Assembly: GCF_965662505.1 (NCBI RefSeq)
Contig: NZ_CBFIHX010000002.1
Coordinates: 3,500-67,499 of the forward strand
Source of the DNA: Pseudomaricurvus sp965662505
GTDB lineage: Bacteria; Pseudomonadota; Gammaproteobacteria; Pseudomonadales; Cellvibrionaceae
Direction of reading: 5' to 3'
DNA length: 64,000 nt
This document shows positions 1-8,396 of this stretch, piece after piece. A program made the position numbers and the translations under genes. Numbering within the stretch: the first letter of the stretch is position 1; each line of letters opens with the position of its first letter. A model generated the notes under the pieces. The model ran no database searches. It was not told the DNA's origin and was given only the letters and a program-made list of their open reading frames with translations.

Positions 1-1359
1 CTTGCGTTTGTCCGGTTCAGACGACAACCAGTCTTCCAGCATGGCCTGATTGGCTGCGATCACATCGTCGACGATCTTTTCAAGTTCGCCAGTATCTGAC
101 ATTTGTTTCAGGCCTTTGGCTTCGATAATGGTGTCGGCATCGCCTTCACCCAGCCACATGGCTTCGAAAACCTGCTTGGCGATTTTATTGGAAATGGTGT
201 TGTCTTTGATGCGGGCAATCAGTCCGGCCAGCATGTCGGTATTGACAGGGCTGCTGGTGATGTCTTTTTCTTCCGCATTCAGGTGTGCAGACACTTCGCC
301 CATCACCCAGTTCGCCGCCAATTTAGCATCGCCACACTTTTCAGCTGTGCTTTCGAAAAAGTGTGCCGTGGCAGAGTCTGCAGCGAGAATGCCGGCGTCG
401 TAGTCGGATAGTTTGTGCTGATCCACAAAACGCTGCTGACGTGCGTCGGGCAGTTCTGGCAGGGATTGACGAGCCGCATCTATAAAGTCGTCGTCGATTT
501 CGATGGGCAGCAGATCCGGGCAGGGGAAGTAGCGGTAATCGTTGGCTTCTTCTTTACTGCGCATGGAACGCGCGACCTTGGTGTCACCGTTGTACAGGCG
601 GGTCTCCTGAATGACAGTGCCGCCATCTTCAATCAGATCGATCTGACGTTCGACTTCCAGCGCGATACAGTCTTCCATGAACTTAAACGAGTTCAGGTTT
701 TTGGTTTCGGTTCGGGTGCCTAACTCTTCGGTACCTTTCGGGCGCACAGAAATGTTGACGTCGAAACGCATCGACCCCTGAGACATCTGACCGTCACAGA
801 TGCCGATGGAAGTCACAATCGAGTGCAATTTTCGGGCAAAGGCCACGGCTTCTTCGGCGTTGCGCATGTCGGGTTCGGAGACGATTTCAATCAGCGGTGT
901 GCCGGCGCGATTCAGATCGATGCCTGACATGCCGTGCCCCATTCCGCCAAAATCACCTTCGTGAAGCGATTTGCCGGCATCTTCTTCCAGGTGTGCATGG
1001 TGTATGCGGATTGACTTGGTGCTGCCGTCTTCCAGTTGAATTTCCACATGGCCGGGGCCAACAATCGGGCTTTCCAGCTGGGTGGTCTGGTAGCCTTTGG
1101 GCAGATCCGGGTAGAAGTAGTTTTTGCGTTCAAATACGGAACGCTTGCCGATCTCGGCGTCAATCGCCAGACCGAACATAACGGCGTAGCGAAACGCCTG
1201 CTCGTTGGGGACGGGCAGTGTGCCGGGCATGGCCAGGTCAATGGCGCAGGCCTGTGTGTTGGGCTCCGCGCCGAAAGCGGTGCTGGCGCCGGAGAAAATC
1301 TTGGTCGTCGTGGCCAGTTGCACGTGCACTTCCAGGCCAATAACTGTTTCCCATTCCAT
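1..1359 (-). CDS. gatB: Asp/Glu-tRNA amidotransferase subunit B (3' end beyond window)
   Basis: GatB binds the mischarged Glu-tRNA(Gln) or Asp-tRNA(Asn) and phosphorylates its side chain, so that ammonia from GatA can amidate it. The frame opens with MEWETVIGLEVHVQL, the standard GatB N-terminus. It continues through the DLNRAGTPLIEIVSEPD block and the ETKNLNSFKF region typical of the family. 453 codons are visible with no stop. The family is about 480 residues, so roughly 25-30 C-terminal residues lie beyond the left edge. Transcription runs leftward; gatA lies 70 bp upstream and gatC precedes it, giving the order gatC-gatA-gatB. The identification is firm; only the end is unseen. Confidence 0.96.
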   Translation of the reverse strand, partial: MEWETVIGLEVHVQLATTTKIFSGASTAFGAEPNTQACAIDLAMPGTLPVPNEQAFRYAVMFGLAIDAEIGKRSVFERKNYFYPDLPKGYQTTQLESPIVGPGHVEIQLEDGSTKSIRIHHAHLEEDAGKSLHEGDFGGMGHGMSGIDLNRAGTPLIEIVSEPDMRNAEEAVAFARKLHSIVTSIGICDGQMSQGSMRFDVNISVRPKGTEELGTRTETKNLNSFKFMEDCIALEVERQIDLIEDGGTVIQETRLYNGDTKVARSMRSKEEANDYRYFPCPDLLPIEIDDDFIDAARQSLPELPDARQQRFVDQHKLSDYDAGILAADSATAHFFESTAEKCGDAKLAANWVMGEVSAHLNAEEKDITSSPVNTDMLAGLIARIKDNTISNKIAKQVFEAMWLGEGDADTIIEAKGLKQMSDTGELEKIVDDVIAANQAMLEDWLSSEPDKRK

Positions 1360-1429
1360 AATGTGATGCTCTTATGTGTAATCGTCAGCGGCAGGGTTCG
1401 TCACAATGGGACGCACCCTGAGGCCGAAT

Positions 1430-2884
1430 TCAATCAATATCCGGTGCGGTTTGTTGGTGGTGATCCGTTACCTGCTGGAACTGGTGGGCGGCGTTTAACA
1501 GCTTGCCCTCAGCAAAGAAATTGCCGATCAATTGCAGTCCCACAGGTTTGTTGTCGACCAGGCCGCAGGGAATTGATACGCCGGGCAAGCCCGCCAGGTT
1601 AGTGGCGATGGTGTAGATGTCTTCCAGGTACATGGCGACGGGATCGCTGCTCTTGGCGCCGAATTCAAACGCCGGAGACGTTGCAGTGGGCCCCAGAATC
1701 ACATCCACATCATTAAAGGCGTCCACAAAATCCTGTTTGATCAGGCGGCGAACCTGTTGGGCCTTGCGATAGTAAGCGTCGTAATAACCCGCAGACAGCG
1801 CGTAGGAACCTACCAGGATGCGTCGTTTCACTTCCTCACCAAAACCTTCACCGCGGGAGCGCTTATAGAGGTCGTTCAGGTCTTTTGGATCTTCACAGCG
1901 ATAGCCGTAGCGAACGCCGTCGAAGCGAGACAGGTTGGCGGAGCATTCCGCCGGAGCGATGACGTAGTAGGCCGGCACAGAAAGATCCGTGTGTGGCAGG
2001 CTGATTTCCTTGATTTCGGCACCCAGCTTTTCAAACTCCTTGATGGCCGCCTGAACGCGTTCGCCGGTTTGCGGATCGAGACCTTCGCCAAAGTACTCTT
2101 TGGGTACGCCGATGCGCAGGCCTTGCAGGCTGTCATTCAGGTTGGCGGTGTAATCTTCCAGAGGCTGATCCACACAAGTGGAATCCTTGGCGTCAAAGCT
2201 GGCCATGGTGTTCAGCATGATGGCGGCGTCTTCGGCGGTGCGGGTCAGAGGACCGCCCTGATCCAGACTGGAGGCAAAGGCGATCATGCCCCAGCGGGAA
2301 ACCCGGCCATAGGTGGGCTTCAGGCCTGTCAGGCCACACAGACTGGCTGGCTGGCGGATGGAGCCGCCGGTATCCGTGGCGGTGGACGCTGGAGCCAGAT
2401 GCGCGGCGACCGCCGCTGCAGATCCGCCAGAGGAACCGCCGGGCACACAATTGGTGTTCCAGGGGTTTTTCACCGGCCCGTAAAAGCTGCTTTCGTTGGA
2501 GGAGCCCATGGCGAACTCGTCCATGTTGACCTTACCCAGCATCACGGCACCGGCGTTGCGGTAGTTTTCGACCACAGTGGCGTCGTAGGGCGGGATAAAG
2601 TTATCCAGCATTTTGGAGCCACAGCTGGTGCGAATGCCATTGGTGCAGAAGATGTCTTTGTGGGCAATGGGGACGCCACACAGCGCCGGGGCATCGCCCA
2701 GAGCCAAGCGCTCATCGGCGGCCTTGGCCTGTGCCATGGCGATGTCTTCAGTGACGGTAATAAAGCTGTTGTAGCGGCTGTCCAGACGGGCGATGCGATC
2801 CAGATAATGGCGCGTCAGCTCGACACTGGAAAAATCCTTGTTGCGCAAGCCCTTGATCAGCTCGGCAATGGTCAAATTGTGCAT
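1430..2884 (-). CDS. gatA: Asp/Glu-tRNA amidotransferase subunit A
   Basis: GatA is the amidase subunit that releases ammonia from glutamine for the GatCAB complex. The 484-residue product has the amidase-signature layout. Lys76 lies in GVPIAHKDIF, Ser151 in the glycine/serine-rich PGGSSGGS stretch, and the nucleophile Ser175 in DTGGSIRQPAS; together they form the Ser-cisSer-Lys triad of this family. Length and start (MHNLTIAELIKGL) agree with other GatA proteins. It sits between gatC (57 bp upstream) and gatB (70 bp downstream) on the same strand, an operon layout that implies indirect charging of Gln and/or Asn tRNA. Confidence 0.98.
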   Translation of the reverse strand: MHNLTIAELIKGLRNKDFSSVELTRHYLDRIARLDSRYNSFITVTEDIAMAQAKAADERLALGDAPALCGVPIAHKDIFCTNGIRTSCGSKMLDNFIPPYDATVVENYRNAGAVMLGKVNMDEFAMGSSNESSFYGPVKNPWNTNCVPGGSSGGSAAAVAAHLAPASTATDTGGSIRQPASLCGLTGLKPTYGRVSRWGMIAFASSLDQGGPLTRTAEDAAIMLNTMASFDAKDSTCVDQPLEDYTANLNDSLQGLRIGVPKEYFGEGLDPQTGERVQAAIKEFEKLGAEIKEISLPHTDLSVPAYYVIAPAECSANLSRFDGVRYGYRCEDPKDLNDLYKRSRGEGFGEEVKRRILVGSYALSAGYYDAYYRKAQQVRRLIKQDFVDAFNDVDVILGPTATSPAFEFGAKSSDPVAMYLEDIYTIATNLAGLPGVSIPCGLVDNKPVGLQLIGNFFAEGKLLNAAHQFQQVTDHHQQTAPDID

Positions 2885-2940
2885 GGGGGTGTCCTGGGTG
2901 TTTTAAGTCGTTTGGCCTGAGAGTTATCGGTAGCAGAGTG

Positions 2941-3222
2941 TTAATCGATAACTTTGGGCACCAGATACAGTCCTTGCTCTGCCGCAGGGGCCAAAGCCTG
3001 AAAATCTTCCCGTCGGTTGCTTTCGGTTACCACGTCGGCTCTCAGGCGCTGGGTGGCGTCCAGGGGGTGAGCCATGGGGGCAATGCCGTCGGTGTCGGCG
3101 GCCTGAAGCTGGTCAACCAGGGTCAGTACGTCCGTTATGCTTTTGGCGACCTCATCGACAGTTGAATCTGCAATCTCGATGCGCGCCAGTTCAGCCAGCT
3201 TTGCAATGTCTGAACGATCCAC
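2941..3222 (-). CDS. gatC: Asp/Glu-tRNA amidotransferase subunit C
   Basis: A 93-residue protein that in the family wraps around the GatA-GatB interface and stabilises the complex. The sequence shows the usual GatC features: an N-terminal ARIEI motif within KLAELARIEIADS, and the central DVLTLVDQLQAADTDGI region ahead of a proline-containing AHPLDATQRLRAD tail. It is the first gene of the leftward gatCAB operon. Its promoter must lie in the 465-bp gap shared with mreB, which is transcribed the other way. Confidence 0.95.
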   Translation of the reverse strand: MDRSDIAKLAELARIEIADSTVDEVAKSITDVLTLVDQLQAADTDGIAPMAHPLDATQRLRADVVTESNRREDFQALAPAAEQGLYLVPKVID

Positions 3223-3687
3223 TTGTATCTCCGAAAATTAAGGGCTTGTACCCGGCCAGAGAGTAGGCATTTTAGAGCCTGTTCTCCTCATGAAAGGGGT
3301 ATTCAGCGGGCTTTTGTGAATAAGGGCGCTAAAGTTACCATATTTGCGCCTTGCTCTAAATCCCTGCCGTTGATAGAGTTCGTTCATTTAAGGGTCTCTG
3401 TCGCGTTTTTCCCATAATATGTTCCATCTGCCGCCGTCATTCGGGCCGTTTTGCGCTCTGTTGGTTGATAGGCGGTACGTATAAGGGGGAACTAACGCGA
3501 TGTACCGGAGTCTATTACCGCTGATTTCTAACGTGTGAGTACGTGCTATTCCTGCTAACGTTATGAGGTGAGTATGCGCTGCGTTCTTGTGAGTTTGAGA
3601 GCAGTGGCGCTGGCAGACGCCGGGCGTATGCAGAGTCTCTGTGAACCCTCCATTAGAAAGACCACTAAATAAGGTTTAACCAAGTAC
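3223..3687. promoter_or_regulatory. Divergent gatC/mreB intergenic region
   Basis: A 465-bp gap between two divergent operons with no convincing gene. It must hold the promoters of gatCAB (leftward) and mreBCD (rightward). A CATAAT hexamer at 3413-3418 could be a -10 element for the rightward transcript, but I see no good -35 at the correct distance. A loose direct repeat is visible: CTAACGT..GTGAGTA at 3528-3547 recurs as CTAACGTTATGAGGTGAGTA from 3555. Short open frames here have no family resemblance. Confidence 0.6.
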
Positions 3688-4722
3688 ATGTTAAAACGCC
3701 TGCGCGGAGTTTTCTCCAACGACCTTTCCATCGATCTGGGAACAGCCAATACTCTAATTTACGTCCGCGAACGTGGGATCGTGCTTGATGAGCCTTCTGT
3801 TGTGGCGATTCGCCAGCACAACGGCCAAAAAATCGTTGAGGCCGTCGGGGTCGAAGCCAAGCGCATGCTGGGGCGTACGCCCGGTAATATCACCGCTATT
3901 CGTCCATTGAAAGATGGCGTGATTGCCGACTTTCAGGTCACTGAGAAGATGCTGCAGCACTTTATTAAGAAAGTGCACGAAAACAGCTGGTTTCAGCCGA
4001 GCCCGCGCGTACTGGTCTGTGTGCCGTGCCTGTCTACTGAAGTTGAAAAGCGCGCCATTCGTGAGTCAGCTCTGGGCGCCGGTGCCCGTGAAGTGCGCCT
4101 GATCGAAGAACCAATGGCCGCCGCTATAGGTGCTGGTCTGAGAGTGGAAGAGGCAACAGGCTCCATGGTGGTGGATATCGGTGGTGGTACCACTGAAATT
4201 GCCATTATTTCCCTGAATGGTGTGGTCTACTCCGATTCTGTCCGCATTGGTGGTGATCGCTTTGATGAGGCGATTGTGAACTACGTGCGTCGCAATTACG
4301 GCAGTGTGATCGGCGATGCCACGGCAGAGCGCATCAAACAGGAAATTGGCTGTGCTTACGCCGGCAGTGAATTGCGTGAAATCGATGTGCGCGGCCGCAA
4401 CCTGGCTGAGGGTGTACCGCGCAGCTTTACCCTAAACAGCGATGAGATTCTGGAAGCTCTGCAGGAAACACTGGCGGGTATCGTCCAGTCTGTGAAAAGC
4501 GCTCTGGAGCAGTCTCCGCCGGAATTGGCGTCTGATATCGCCGAAAGTGGTATTGTGTTGACTGGCGGCGGAGCCTTGTTGCGCGATATCGATCGTCTGC
4601 TGACCGAAGAAACCGGACTGCCGGTTATTGTGGCGGAAGATCCTCTTACTTGTGTGGCTCGCGGTGGTGGCCGTGCAATGGAGTTGATGGACAGCCGCAG
4701 CATCGACCTGCTGTCCAGCTGA
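3688..4722 (+). CDS. mreB: Rod-shape actin homologue MreB
   Basis: MreB is the bacterial actin that polymerises under the inner membrane and guides lateral cell-wall synthesis. The 344-residue protein has all actin-fold nucleotide motifs: phosphate-1 DLGTANTLIYV near residue 15, phosphate-2 VVDIGGGTTEIA near 165, and the adenosine motif GIVLTGGGALL near 290. Length is normal for gammaproteobacteria. It heads the rightward cluster mreB-mreC-mreD-maf-rng-yhdP and is separated from mreC by a hairpin-containing gap. The ATG at 3688 is the only reasonable start. Confidence 0.98.
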   Translation: MLKRLRGVFSNDLSIDLGTANTLIYVRERGIVLDEPSVVAIRQHNGQKIVEAVGVEAKRMLGRTPGNITAIRPLKDGVIADFQVTEKMLQHFIKKVHENSWFQPSPRVLVCVPCLSTEVEKRAIRESALGAGAREVRLIEEPMAAAIGAGLRVEEATGSMVVDIGGGTTEIAIISLNGVVYSDSVRIGGDRFDEAIVNYVRRNYGSVIGDATAERIKQEIGCAYAGSELREIDVRGRNLAEGVPRSFTLNSDEILEALQETLAGIVQSVKSALEQSPPELASDIAESGIVLTGGGALLRDIDRLLTEETGLPVIVAEDPLTCVARGGGRAMELMDSRSIDLLSS

Positions 4723-4749
4723 TCTAATTTCACTCATTCAATCAGTAAT

Positions 4750-4773
4750 CTGCAGGTGAATCATAACCTGCAG
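4750..4773 (+). terminator. Hairpin between mreB and mreC (possible attenuator)
   Basis: CTGCAGGT (4750-4757) and ACCTGCAG (4766-4773) form a perfect 8-bp stem with an 8-nt loop in the 73-bp gap between mreB and the proposed mreC start. No T-run follows, so it is not a classic intrinsic terminator. It may instead stabilise the mreB message or lower read-through, which would fit the higher demand for MreB than for MreC and MreD. Confidence 0.5.
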
Positions 4774-4795
4774 CGACTGAGCAGGAGCGAGCACC

Positions 4796-5704
4796 ATCAA
4801 ACCACTGTTTTCTCAAGGTCCCTCAGCGGCTTCCCGAGTGACGGGGCTGGGGGCGATTGCCCTGATTCTAATCCTACTTAATGTTTACACCGACCTGCTC
4901 GACCCCCTAAGGGCCAGGCTGGGCTCGGTCGTGGCACCCCTCTACTGGGTGGTGGATGCTCCCGGATCTGTTCTGGAATGGGGGCAGGAGACCTTTCTTA
5001 CTCGCGATCAGCTCCAGCAGGAAAACCAGGAATTAAAAGCCGAGTTACTGATTCACAAGCGCCGATTGCAGCGTATGGCTGCCTTGGCGGCTGAAAATGT
5101 GCGTCTTCGTCAACTGTTGAACTCCGCTGAAACGGTTAAGGATAGGGTTTTGGTGGCGGAGTTGATTGGCGTTTCTCCCGATCCGCTGACCCATCGGGTG
5201 ATCGTCAATAAAGGCCGAAGGGATGGAGTGTACTTGGGACAGCCGCTGCTGGATGCCAACGGTCTGATGGGGCAAGTGGTTGAAGTTAACGAATTCTCCT
5301 CGCAGATCCTGTTGATTACCGATGCCATTCACGCATTGCCCGTACAGATTAACCGCAATGGTGTACGCGCTGTGGCAGAGGGGACCGGTGACCTGTATCG
5401 CCTCAAGTTGCGCCATCTGGCCAATACGGTGGACGTCCGCGAAGGGGATTTGCTGGTCAGCTCCGGGTTGGGGCAACGCTTCCCGGTGGGCTACCCGGTG
5501 GCGACGATCACCTCGGTGATTCACGATCCTGGCGAGCCCTTCGCTCAGGTTGAAGCGCGTCCTGAGGCTCAGCTCAACCGCAGCCGTCATGTGTTGTTGG
5601 TATTCAGTGGTGAGAGTCGGAGAGTGGAAGCCGATGCTCAGTCGCTCAATCCGACCACGGATAAGACCAAGGTGACGCCCTCCGAAGGTGATGAGGCTCC
5701 CTAA
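4796..5704 (+). CDS. mreC: Rod-shape protein MreC with apparent ATC start codon
   Basis: MreC is the periplasmic scaffold of the elongasome. It has a single N-terminal membrane helix, a coiled coil (around DQLQQENQELKAELL) and a beta-rich domain. The family begins with KPxFSxGPS directly after the start methionine. Here that motif (KPLFSQGPS) is encoded from 4799 and the codon before it, at 4796, is ATC. AGGAG at 4783-4787 stands 8 nt upstream of it, and a stop codon lies in frame at 4778. No ATG, GTG or TTG occurs between that stop and GTG 4838. Starting at 4838 would remove the conserved N-terminus and part of the leader before the helix, and has no good ribosome-binding site. The ATC start gives 302 residues; a GTG 4838 start would give 288. 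A CTG at 4805 is a weaker alternative. Confidence 0.85.
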   Translation: MKPLFSQGPSAASRVTGLGAIALILILLNVYTDLLDPLRARLGSVVAPLYWVVDAPGSVLEWGQETFLTRDQLQQENQELKAELLIHKRRLQRMAALAAENVRLRQLLNSAETVKDRVLVAELIGVSPDPLTHRVIVNKGRRDGVYLGQPLLDANGLMGQVVEVNEFSSQILLITDAIHALPVQINRNGVRAVAEGTGDLYRLKLRHLANTVDVREGDLLVSSGLGQRFPVGYPVATITSVIHDPGEPFAQVEARPEAQLNRSRHVLLVFSGESRRVEADAQSLNPTTDKTKVTPSEGDEAP

Positions 5705-6187
5705 ATGGTAAAAGGCCACAACCGTTTCATAATCTGGCTCTCTTTTCTGATCGCCCTGCTGTTGATGATTTTTCCTCTCGGTCGTGAAAGCGGCTGGTTG
5801 CGGCCTGAATTTGTCCCCATGCTGGTGATCTACTGGGTATTGGTGATGCCACAGCAGAGCAGTTTGTTGTTTATCTGGCTGCTGGGCTGCTGTCAGGACT
5901 TGCTGGAGGGCGTGATGTTAGGGCAACACGCCATGGCGCTGATGGTTGTTGCCTATGTCTGCCTGTTGTCTTATCAGCGTATGCGCAATTACACTTTGTG
6001 GCATCAGACGTTCTTTGTTTTTGTGCTGGTGGGGCTGTATCAATTGGTCGACAATTGGGTTCACAGCTTACAGGGGCACGCAGCTCATAACCTGGTGTTT
6101 TTGATGCCGGCGCTCACCAGTGCCCTGCTGTGGCCACTGCTTTGGTTATATCTGGAGCACATCAGAATACGTTACAGAGTCAGCTGA
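5705..6187 (+). CDS. mreD: Rod-shape protein MreD
   Basis: A 160-residue polytopic inner-membrane protein that completes the MreBCD morphogenetic complex. Most of the sequence is hydrophobic, with about five membrane helices, and the C-terminus LWPLLWLYLEHIRIRYRVS resembles other gammaproteobacterial MreD proteins. The ATG follows the mreC stop directly (TAA then ATG, no gap), which implies translational coupling. Confidence 0.93.
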   Translation: MVKGHNRFIIWLSFLIALLLMIFPLGRESGWLRPEFVPMLVIYWVLVMPQQSSLLFIWLLGCCQDLLEGVMLGQHAMALMVVAYVCLLSYQRMRNYTLWHQTFFVFVLVGLYQLVDNWVHSLQGHAAHNLVFLMPALTSALLWPLLWLYLEHIRIRYRVS

Positions 6188-6277
6188 GCGTTTGTGGTGT
6201 TCGTTTTGGCCATAGATATCCACAGATATTAACGACTGCCGACTTGCCCCTAGAGAACAGGATGTAATACTGAATAC

Positions 6278-6874
6278 ATGGTTGATCTGTACCTCGCCTC
6301 CCAGTCACCCCGCAGACGTGAATTACTCTCGCAAATCGGTGTCCAATACCAGGTCCTTTCCGTGAATGTGCCCGAGCAACAGGCATCTCACGAATCACCT
6401 GAAGGCTACGTTCAACGTTTAGCGCATGAAAAATCACTTGCCGGATGGCAGTATTTAACAGGCTTGCCAGAGACTGACTCGCTGCCGGTGCGGCCAGTCA
6501 TTGGTGCAGACACCTTGATTGAGCTGGATGGCCAGGTCTTGGAAAAGCCCGAGGATGAAGCTGACGCGCTGGCGATGATGGCCGCGTTGTCGGGTCGGGC
6601 GCATCGGGTGCTGTCAGCGGTGGCGCTGACAAGCGAGCAGGGCACGATAGGAAGACTATCCTCTACAGAGGTTGTGTTTCATTCGGTCAGTCCTGACGAA
6701 GCCCTGCGCTATTGGCGCACGGGAGAGCCGACAGGCAAGGCGGGGGGCTATGCGATACAAGGGCTGGGTGCAGTTTTTGTAAAAAGCCTGTCCGGTAGCT
6801 ACAGCGGCGTAGTGGGCCTGCCTCTTAGCGAAACCAGAGAATTATTAGAAGAATACGGTGTGGCTGTTTTGTAG
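6278..6874 (+). CDS. maf: Maf-family nucleoside triphosphate pyrophosphatase
   Basis: Maf proteins hydrolyse dTTP, UTP or modified nucleotides to monophosphates. The 198-residue protein opens with the diagnostic LASQSPRRRELL motif at residues 5-16. It has the IGADTLIELDG block near residue 75 and a GKAGGYAIQGLGA segment near 155, both part of the catalytic pocket. The position directly after mreD and before rng is the common gammaproteobacterial arrangement, which points to the YhdE (dTTP/UTP) subgroup. The subgroup is inferred from position, not from measured activity. Confidence 0.93.
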   Translation: MVDLYLASQSPRRRELLSQIGVQYQVLSVNVPEQQASHESPEGYVQRLAHEKSLAGWQYLTGLPETDSLPVRPVIGADTLIELDGQVLEKPEDEADALAMMAALSGRAHRVLSAVALTSEQGTIGRLSSTEVVFHSVSPDEALRYWRTGEPTGKAGGYAIQGLGAVFVKSLSGSYSGVVGLPLSETRELLEEYGVAVL

Positions 6875-6899
6875 CGCGCGATGTAAAAGGAATGGATTG

Positions 6900-8393
6900 A
6901 TGAGTGAAGAGCTATTGGTGAATGCCTCGCCTACCGAGACGCGAACAGCGCTGGTGGAAAATGGCATGTTGCAGGAAGTTTACATCGAACGAACTCAGCG
7001 CAAAGGCTACGTTGGCAACATTTTTAAGGGCAAGGTCGTTCGGGTTCTGCCGGGGATGCAAGCGGCGTTTGTGGATATCGGCCTGGAGCGTGCCGGTTTT
7101 ATCCACGCGGCGGATATCGCCCCGCTGGGCGCCGACGGGATGGAAGATCGCAACGCTGAAGTGGACGATATCCGCAACATCGTGCGCGAAGGCCAGTCTC
7201 TGGTGGTTCAGATCCTGAAGGATCCGATTGGCACCAAAGGGGCGCGTCTGACGACGCATCTGTCTGTTTCGGGTCGCTATTTGGTGTATATGCCGCAAAC
7301 TCGCCACATTGGAATCTCCACCCGAATTGAGGATGAGTCCGAGCGCGCTCGCTTAAAGTCTCTGGTCGAAGACACCATGGCAGAATGGGCAGAGCAGCCC
7401 CTGGGTGCCGCCGCCGATGGCGGTTTTATCATTCGCACGGTGGCAGAAGGCGTTCAGGGGGATGAGCTGTGTGCGGATATTCCTTTTCTGTACCGTCTTT
7501 GGCAAGAGCTGGAAGAGAAGATCAAAACAGTCCCGGTAAAATCTGCCATTCACGAAGACCTGCCGTTATTTATGCGCACTCTGCGAGATCTGGTGAAGCC
7601 GAGGATTGAAAAGGTGCGTGTCGATTCGCGGGAAGTGCACGCCCAAATGGTCGGCTTTGCCGAGAAATACGCTCCCGAGATTGCCCGTCGCATTGAACAC
7701 TATCCGGGTGAACGCCCTCTGTTTGAGCTCTACGGCGTTGAGGATGAGATTCAGAAGGCGCTGGAAACCAAGGTTCAGCTGAAATCCGGTGGCTATCTGA
7801 TTATTGAGCAGACAGAAGCCATGACCACAGTGGATGTGAACACGGGCGCGTTTGTGGGGCATCGTAATCTGGAAGAGACGATCTTCAAAACCAATCTGGA
7901 AGCGGCTACGGCCATTGCCCGTCAGCTGCGGCTGCGCAATCTGGGTGGCATTATCATTCTCGATTTTATCGACATGAAAGATACCGAACACCAGAGACAG
8001 GTATTGCGCACGCTGGAAAAAATGAGCGAACGGGATCATGCCAAAACTTCGATTACCGGCGTGTCGGAATTGGGGCTGGTGGAAATGACCCGCAAGCGCA
8101 CCCGGGAATCGCTGGGGCAGATTATGTGTGAGCCCTGTACGACCTGTCAGGGGCGGGGCACCTTAAAATCTGCCGAAACCGTTTGTTATGAAATCTTTCG
8201 TGAAATTCTGCGTGAAGCCCGTGCCTACAACAACGAAAAATTTCTGGTGTTGGCTTCCCAAATGGTGATCGAGAGGCTGCTTGACGAAGAATCTTCCAAC
8301 GTGGCTGACCTGGAAGAATTTATCAGCTGTACCATCCAGTTTCAGGTCGAAAGCATCTACAGCCAAGAGCAGTACGACATTATTTTGGTGTAA
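6900..8393 (+). CDS. rng: Ribonuclease G
   Basis: RNase G is the endoribonuclease that matures the 5' end of 16S rRNA and turns over some mRNAs. The protein (497 residues from the ATG at 6900) has an N-terminal S1 domain (GNIFKGKVVRVLPGMQAAFVDIG). It also has the DNase I-like catalytic core with DVNTGAFVGHRNLE and IIILDFIDM, which hold the metal-binding aspartates, and a CEPCTTCQGRG cysteine region used for the zinc-linked dimer. The frame is open further upstream, but MSEELLVNASPTETR matches the known N-terminus and AAAGGA lies just before it. It ends 3 bp before yhdP. There is no RNase E-like C-terminal scaffold. Confidence 0.96.
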   Translation: MSEELLVNASPTETRTALVENGMLQEVYIERTQRKGYVGNIFKGKVVRVLPGMQAAFVDIGLERAGFIHAADIAPLGADGMEDRNAEVDDIRNIVREGQSLVVQILKDPIGTKGARLTTHLSVSGRYLVYMPQTRHIGISTRIEDESERARLKSLVEDTMAEWAEQPLGAAADGGFIIRTVAEGVQGDELCADIPFLYRLWQELEEKIKTVPVKSAIHEDLPLFMRTLRDLVKPRIEKVRVDSREVHAQMVGFAEKYAPEIARRIEHYPGERPLFELYGVEDEIQKALETKVQLKSGGYLIIEQTEAMTTVDVNTGAFVGHRNLEETIFKTNLEAATAIARQLRLRNLGGIIILDFIDMKDTEHQRQVLRTLEKMSERDHAKTSITGVSELGLVEMTRKRTRESLGQIMCEPCTTCQGRGTLKSAETVCYEIFREILREARAYNNEKFLVLASQMVIERLLDEESSNVADLEEFISCTIQFQVESIYSQEQYDIILV

Positions 8394-8396
8394 TCC

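Noticed and set aside
1757..2920. 387-codon open frame on the plus strand across gatA
   Set aside because: It is the complement of a strongly conserved gene, with composition typical of antisense shadow and no family resemblance or ribosome-binding site.
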